Below are positions 56,779 to 64,000 of a stretch of DNA of 64,000 nucleotides, piece by piece. Source of the DNA: Phascolomyces articulosus (Eukaryota; Mucoromycota; Mucoromycetes; Mucorales; Lichtheimiaceae). How positions within the stretch are numbered: position 1 is the stretch's first letter; the number at the start of each line of letters is the position of its first letter. Made by a program: the position numbers and the translations under genes. The notes beneath the pieces are model-generated. The model made no database searches and was not told where the DNA came from. It saw nothing but the letters and a program-made list of their open reading frames with translations. Where the stretch lies: NCBI GenBank assembly GCA_025677815.1, contig JAIXMP010000011.1, positions 868,001 to 932,000 of the forward strand, in the 5' to 3' direction.

Positions 56779-59700
56779 ATATAATATATATATTATGAAA
56801 AATATTTTATGAAAGTTTATAATACCTCTGTTTCGTTCAACCGACGCAGTTATTAAAAAGAAGAACGTGGGGTTTTGTATTTGTGTAGCAACGTCAATAT
56901 TAAATACATGTAGGAGCATGTTCGTAATTTTTTTTTAAAAAAAAATTGCTGCACTTCAATATCCCTTTCAAGTTTTCAAAATAGAATACTTTGTATAATC
57001 TAACTATAGGTTAGAGAGTGATATGCATTTTAACTTATTACATATACATATATATGTACCATATGAATTTTATCTTTATTCGTTCTTCAGTCCTAGGCTT
57101 TTTTTTATATGTAGATCAGATAAAAAAACGATTGCTGTTTCAACCTTGTAAGACAATCCAGGAATTTGGCGTAACACTTACAGATCTTCGTTTTTTGACC
57201 GTTTTTTTTTCTTTTTTTTTTGTAAAATGAGTTCCTGGTTTTATTTTATTTTATTTTTTTGTTGAATGATAGAACATATTTTCAAAATACACGAGGCGTT
57301 CTGTTATATTTTCATGTTGGCCCTATAATTACAAAAAACTGAATGACATCACTACTACTGATTATGACTAAACTACCTTAATTGAGACATTATTTTTTAA
57401 AAGAGATAAGAGAGAATAAAAGAAGGGGAAACGGACATAGATTAGATAATGAATATTATATATTTATTCTCTTCTATTGACCTTTAAGATATGCAGTATC
57501 GTCCAAACAAAAAAAAGTCAAAGATGTGATGAGTTATTAGCAAGCATGAAAATAATAGACCCTCATTCTTCATTCAGAGTTTTTTTCTTCCCTGTATATG
57601 CATTAGGAAAATCAAACCTCCTTTTTTTCCTTATTAGAGGGCTACTATCAGTCACAAAAAGGTGTTCCTCACCAGTGAGTTGTCTTCATATATGGAATAG
57701 ATTCTGTCATTATTGATATACAGCGAAACTAGGCGTATTTTTTTTTCTTTATCTATCTCCTATAACATATTAGAGAGGATTAAATATATAGATAGATAGA
57801 TAAATCAAGTCAAAAGTTATTTATTAGACAGATGATACCATCACTAGCAAAAATATATTATTCATTACGTAGATGTTCATACGTATCAAGAATGATTACT
57901 GCGTAGTACATATACTAGAGTGGTAGTGACTTATCATTGTACGTAAGGAGCGTTTATTAGTAGCTATTAGTATATGAATTATGAATAACTTGATTTTATT
58001 TAGGGGTTCTACTGGAAGTATCTCTGTAAAAGCAAGTTAAAAAACAATAAATAAAGATCTATAATACATTGAGATGTAATCCATGTATGTAATAAATCGG
58101 TGATGATTCTCAATTAAGATATATTGTTTTTGGATTATGCATCATGTTGAATGACTAGGGATGATAGGATGCATAGTTATTATTATTATTATTATTATTG
58201 AAGTACTGATATAACTTTGACGCATTGAAGTACTACGGAGGTATCCCCACATCTATGTAACATAATAATACTATTATATCTTTATCTCCATGCTGTTGCT
58301 GTTTGTAAGGTCTCTTACTACAAGTGACATGCTTTCTTTTTCACTTTCCCCTTTTCCTCCCCTCCCCTCCAATACCCCATGCATAATAATATGTATAATA
58401 ACAAAGTCTACTATATACTACCAGTATTTTCATATCAATAAAAGAACATGCATTTACTAAAAGTCTTTACTGTATTAACCAGTTTGATATTAATGTTCAT
58501 GTGATTTCCTTCATAAGGAGTTGATTATTCTTTAGAGTTCTATCATTTTCTTTTTCTCTCCCGTAGAAGCGTTTATTTACTATCTCTCCTTTCTTTTTTG
58601 AATAACAACAATCATTCCACCCATGTTACAGTTGTTGATTACCCTATTTAGAGAATGGAGTCTTTTATAGGATTATTTTTTCAAATACCTTATATTAAGC
58701 AAAAAAAAAAGGATCGACATGCACATAATTATAAGAGGAAGAATAAGGGGAGAGAAATAATACATTTAGCCAAATGGATGATCAATGTATAACCAAAACA
58801 ACAGTAACAAGGAAATAGGCAGTTCCCTTTGAAGGTATTTTAAAGATAGAGGATATAAAATAAAAAATGTTCTTGATTTTTCCATGTGTTATGTGCATGA
58901 CTTTGTTTTTCTTGTATAACGTTAGAATTTCTTGATTAGTTAGTTATTTATATATTTATCCATTTAAACATTTTATAACATTTTATATCACACGGTTGGG
59001 TGATATATTTTTAAATTTTCGAATATATTCCCGAAACTTCCAAATCGTAGGACAAGATTAAAGTAATAAGGTTTTAGTTATATATTATTTTTCGATCTTA
59101 CGTATATATCGTTCTTATACATCAAGTTTTAGTCGCTGCATTCCATTATTATATTACATGTAATATCTAAAATAGTCTATCCCCCACACTTTTTTATTAT
59201 TATTATTAATAACAGACCATTCTATTAGAAGGGATCTACCCCCAAAAACTGATGCTGAGAAGAAAACTAAGGTGAAAAAAAGAATTTTCTTGAACTCTTT
59301 TTTACTAAAAACAAATAATAATACGGAACAAATGATATAAATGTAATGTAATATACACCTCTTTCTATAAACTATAAACCTTAAATGTCTATACCTTTAT
59401 ATAACACTGGCTAAAATAAAAATGATAGGCAGATCCTTTTCCAAAAGAATAATCTCAAGATATATTTGGTTTGATAATACATGAATGACAAGTTTATTAT
59501 CCATCATCATTGTTGTTTTCGTCGTCATAGTCTTGTCATGAACTTCAACATAGTAATATTGGTTAATTATTTCTGGCTAATCTTTGAATGTTTTTTTTTA
59601 ATAAAATAACACGCGCGTGTACGTAAAAAAAAAAGTGTTACATAAAAAACGCAAAAGTGAAAAAACTAGAATCTATTTTTTTTTCTTTTCCGCTTTTCCA

Positions 59701-60262
59701 CACTTTACCTCCTTTTGAACCCTTTTTTTCTCGTACTTTTTTTTTTAATCTTAATAACGATCGTTTTTTTAATAACTTTCGAAAAGTATATATTTATATT
59801 AAGTAAATGACTAGAATAATAAATAAAATATGAATTATAATAATAATAATAATATTAATAACAATAAAATAGTCAATTGTATTATAAAATTCATTTCAAA
59901 AAGACTCATTGTAATTTTTTTTAATATTATTATTTTGTTCAGACCAACTCGCAACACGACCTTTACATAAGAACCTATTTTTTTTCCAAACTGTTTTTTC
60001 AGGGCCGCTTATAAAAAAGGACAAGAAACGGGAACAAATACGGTTTTACTTTTTCCTCTTCTTTTTATCCCACCTCTTTTTATATATTTATTTGGAAGAC
60101 GCAAGCAAACAAAAACCCTATAATATATTTATATATACATACATACATACAGCAACAACAACAACAAAATATTTTTTATTCATTTCTTTGGTCATTCCAC
60201 CCTTTTCCAAAATTATACCATTACACACAACGCATGCCGATAATGGGTTGTGTGCTGATACG
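56779..60262. other. gene-poor AT-rich region and HSF promoter
   Basis: About 3.5 kb with no supportable gene. It contains a TTA/ATT microsatellite (about 58178-58199) and many T runs. The final 300 bases, with CATA repeats (about 60136-60150) and a CAA repeat, form the leader of the HSF-type gene. No heat-shock element could be assigned confidently. Confidence 0.5.
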
Positions 60263-63040
60263 ATGATTGACGGCAGCAGTAGTACAGAACACAGTCGCCA
60301 TAGCAACAATAGTAGTTGTAATAATGAACCTTTTGGGTATACAACCACCACCATGACAAACACTACAACAACCGAATCAGGAGAAAACATTCACGAAACT
60401 CAACTCATGGGCGATGGCAGGTAATAATAATGTCGATCCCACTTTTTGGTTCTTTCTACAATATTCTGATTTACAAATTATGAATCACCCATACCAACAA
60501 CAATAGCAGTATATATACCACCATAACAACAATAAAAACAATACGAGAACTGTTGGTATGAAGATATATACTGTTATTATTGTTGGTATGTTGATCCTCT
60601 ATTTATAAATGAATATAACAGTAATAATTATAAATTTATAAATATAGTGATTATGGACCATCAAATAGTGAACAACAACAAAATGATGGAGAAGGATCAT
60701 CAGGAACAACAGCCGTGAATAGGTCACAAGCCGCGTTTGTCAACAAATTATACAAGTATGTGATGATGATGATAATAAAAAAAGATAATATCCACATAAT
60801 TCTACATAAAAATATAAAGTGGATATTTGTTGAAAATAGTGCGCGCAACTAAGTGAAAGAAAGAGGGGGAAGAACTTTTTTTTTTTGGATGGGGGAGAAG
60901 AGGACATTTACTAACATCCCATTTTCTATTTTACCTGATTTGGGGATTCTTCTTTTGGGGAATGATCTATTGATAAATTATATAATAGAATGTTAGAAGA
61001 TGCATCTATTAAACACCTTATATCATGGTCTCAAAATGGTGATTTATTCAGTGTGACCAATCCAACATCATTTTCTAGGACAGTTTTACCACAATATTTC
61101 AAGCATAATAACTGGCAAAGTTTTGTCCGACAATTAAATAGTAAGTTCACTTTTTTTTTTGAAATGAAACCCACAACAACTCACTGTTTCATGCGTTTTT
61201 TTTAATATCTATCGATAGTGTATGGATTTCATAAAGTCAATGATATGATCCATTCGAATCTTACCACGGAAAGTCAAAATTGGGAATTCAAACATCCTCA
61301 TTTTCGACGAGGTGCCGTTGAAGATCTCAAAAATATAAAAAGAAAAAGTGCCAAATCCCGTCATCATTTACAGCATCGTCCTCCTTTATCGGCTTATCCA
61401 AATGAAGGTGATGAATATCTTTATGGACCCATGTATAAACATATCTTGGATATGGAAGAACGTTTACAAAGTATGACTAAAGCGTATGAAGTCCTGCATG
61501 TTCAAACATCTTCCCTCAAAAGTCTATTAAGTGGACAACAAAAGGTAAAAAAATAACCTCTAACCCTTGATTTATGGATTCGTTCATAATAATAATATAT
61601 TGACACATTATATTTGTTACCTGTATGATTTCCTACTCAAATGGCAGATTATTTCAAATATTGTTGATATACTCGTTTCTACATCTCAGGATACTCCGAG
61701 TAAGTAATTCAAAATTTAACTTTTTCTATATTCTTTCTATTTTCATTATTTTAGTGATGAGGGGAAAAAAGGGTTAAAGTTCGTGGGGGAGATAGAGAGA
61801 AAGGCAAAATGGTGAAATCGATCGACTGATCAAGCTGGGTCATCAATTGTTTATACCCGGATTTTGCATAAAATATGCAATCGATCTGACAAAAAAAAGA
61901 GAGAAAGAAAGAGTCGATTTGCCAACACCTTCTTGTTGTTGATGTTGTTGCTAGTAGCTGAGTTATATAATCAGAAACTTAACTGTAAGAAAAAAAAAAA
62001 ACTACAGACATCTTTTAATTTAACCCGATAAATAAACCCCAAGGCTTTTTAGTGGATGGATTGAAACAACAAATCCTTAGACTACAAGAAATATCCAATA
62101 ATGTCTTAATGTCATCATCACCGAACGATTATTCCAATGAAGGTTCACAAGAAGGTGGTTCCTCTCTTTCACCTATGGCTATATCCCCATCGTCATCTCG
62201 GTTAACAAAATATCCTCAACAAGTGGCTATTCATCCAACGTCTCAACCACATTCTTCTCATCCACAACAACAGCAACAACACCATCATCCTCGTTCTCAT
62301 CATTCACTTCCACCTCAGCCTCATGCATCATCCGCATCGCCATCACAACAACCGCAATCACACCCGTCGCCGCCGCCGCAACAGCCACCTCGATTTGGAT
62401 CCGATTCACCCACTCCGATGAAAGGAGTGGTCCAAACCAGTGGTAATAATAGTAACAGTAGTAACAATAATAACAATAGTAATGTGGGAACACATCAACA
62501 AATACGAGTACAACATGAATCCTCCCATCAAGCACGGTTGCCTTCTATTAGTACATTTGGTTCCAATTTTAGTTCTGGTTCAACAACAACAGCGACGGTG
62601 ACGACAACATCATCATCAACAGCCACATTACGACCCCTTGTTGTCTATGGTGGAGCTGGTAGTAACAGGAGTGGGAGTGGTGGTAGTACCCCAGACGAAA
62701 ATAATAGAAGTGGATCCACCTCACCGTTGCAGGACGACTTTACCAGAAGAACAAGTTCTGACCATCATTCAACCTTACGACGCACATCAGATGAATCCAT
62801 GCCACTATTTAAGAGAGAGGGTAATCTATCGATTTTTTACAGATTTATTTACTTTGTGTGCTACATGAAGCATCTCTATTCAACTACTTATTTATTATGA
62901 TAGATCATCACCACCAGCAGCAACACCTCCACCATCATCATGGACCTTCTCGTCCAGTAGCAACTTCATTACTAAGTCTTGGATCTCATTCACAGTTATT
63001 GAATCCTGTAACAGATAATGAAGACGATGGTAATCCATAG
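60263..63040 (+). CDS. heat-shock-factor-type transcription factor
   Basis: Exons 60263-60420, 60648-60755, 60989-61140, 61219-61544, 61648-61699, 62044-62820 and 62904-63040 encode 569 residues. The HSF DNA-binding domain spans about 81-190: AAFVNKLYKMLEDASIKHLI, then VLPQYFKHNNWQSFVRQLNM (recognition helix), then YGFHKVNDM and WEFKHPHFRRG. An intron splits QLN|MYGF, a site often used in this family. A coiled-coil follows (about 205-265: MYKHILDMEERLQSMTKAYE ... IISNIVDILV), used for trimerisation. The rest is His/Gln/Ser/Pro-rich, a likely activation region, ending NEDDGNP. It may be an Hsf1, Sfl1 or related paralogue; the domain does not settle which. Intron 5 (344 bp) is longer than the others and could hide a small exon. 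Confidence 0.92.
60490..60590. repeat. inverted repeat in HSF intron 1
   Basis: CATACCAACAACAATAGCAG plus TATATATAC (60490-60518) is mirrored by GATATATACTGTTATTATTG plus TTGGTATG (60562-60590), with about 3 mismatches over 29 bp. A third half-copy, TGTTGGTATG, lies at 60551-60560. In RNA this would form a long hairpin. Confidence 0.8.
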
Positions 63041-64000
63041 ACTTTTCCCTTTTTTACTCACGCTTCTCTTTCCCTCTCTTGCTCTAACAAAGGGTTGTTT
63101 TTGATATATCTCTTTATTAAAAGTGGGTAGATTACGACATCATGTGAAACGATTACGGCCGGATGAACTATAAATGGGATGATTCATTCGATTTGGGAAT
63201 TTTATATTATAGGACCTAAACTATCAAGAAAATTACACGCACACATGCAACACACTTTAAAATATATTTATATATATTTATTCATTTGCAAAAACATATT
63301 CAGTTTTTACACTCGCTTTTTTACACACACTCATATCTTATATATATACTGATTGTTCTCTCGTTTTTTTTCTCATACGTATTGACATTTGGAAAGATAT
63401 CGCTGTTTTTTTTTATTTTCTTATTTTTACTCTTATACTACTATTACTACTATTACTAAATTACTCAACCAAAAAAAAAAAAGAAACGGTTTTGACTTAC
63501 TCAAAAAAAATATTATATGTTTTCACCTATTTGCATTTTAAAAAATTAAAAAAAAAAGTTATGAAATTAAAAAGAAAAATGAAGCCTCTTCGGTTACGAC
63601 TCAGTGGTGTTAAAATGCCTGTCCCCAATTATATTAAAAGTTAAGAAATGGCTCTTGACCAATAAAATGATGATTTAACGTCGATAACAAGCTGGAAAAA
63701 CAAATCTAAAAATGGTCCTTATCCTTCCGTTCAAATATCTATAAAGGATAATCACGACAAACCATTCGGTTTTGCCTCAAATGTGCAATAAAATATATAA
63801 AACCAGGCTACGTATGGCAGAGGATAATGAAGTTTTTTAAAAATACATAAGATTATATTCATAATAATATGCTGCCTAATAACAGTTTACTGATTAAACC
63901 GTTAAAAGATTTATAGGTATCATAGTGGTTTATCAATACAAGAATACATGTAACATAATCGAAACTTGTTCTCAACTGACTACGTTTATTTATAGATTAA
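63041..64000. other. 3' flanking region of HSF gene
   Basis: AT-rich, with no gene, RNA or repeat recognised to the end of the window. Confidence 0.5.

Overview
The window is a gene-bearing stretch of nuclear DNA from a filamentous fungus, most likely an early-diverging one (Mucoromycota, Mucorales-like). The evidence is AT-rich intergenic DNA full of homopolymers and microsatellites, many 70-120 bp GT-AG introns, Gln/Asn/Pro/His-rich low-complexity proteins, a P3A proton ATPase that reads closer to plant than to yeast Pma1, and a SANT-SWIRM-JAMM protein of a kind I associate with animals and basal eukaryotes. The genus cannot be fixed from sequence alone. Exon joins were worked out by hand from splice signals, reading phase and family similarity. 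No tRNA, rRNA or CRISPR was found.

Layout. 1-2.4 kb: 3' part of an HP1-type gene (chromodomain plus chromoshadow domain with a very long hinge). 4.2-5.4 kb: a RhlG-like short-chain dehydrogenase, convergent with a plasma-membrane H+-ATPase (5.7-8.8 kb, minus). The ATPase is divergent from a MYSM1-like histone H2A deubiquitinase candidate (9.7-13.4 kb, plus, 11 exons). 13.4-20 kb is gene-poor and holds a decayed MSH3 fragment and one candidate secreted Cys-containing peptide. 20.2-21.6 kb: a bHLH regulator (minus). 21.6-29.8 kb is gene-poor, with microsatellites, a GC-rich hairpin island, decayed coding remnants and a small secreted six-cysteine protein. 29.8-36.8 kb is compact: an LRR protein, two low-complexity proteins that both end in CaaX boxes, a three-repeat RPEL protein and a drug/metabolite-type sugar transporter.

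37.4-55.3 kb is a tandem array of one F-box/LRR family. It has one full copy (TPR + F-box + LRR), one copy lacking the TPR part, one full-length pseudogene and one deleted fragment. The array is split by about 9 kb of transposon-derived DNA: a decayed Helitron (zinc knuckles, Rep, start of the helicase), a decayed multi-exon gene, a GC-rich palindromic island, a stand-alone zinc-knuckle gene and a 104-bp Tc1/mariner-type MITE. 55.7-56.8 kb is a 1,077-bp element with 14-bp perfect terminal inverted repeats that encloses a tiny spliced gene. 56.8-60.2 kb is gene-poor. 60.3-63.0 kb is a heat-shock-factor-type regulator with a strong inverted repeat in its first intron.

Several genes concern chromatin and transcription (HP1, the H2A deubiquitinase candidate, bHLH, HSF). 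Nothing suggests they form a single cluster; the local biology is gene-family turnover with transposon insertion.
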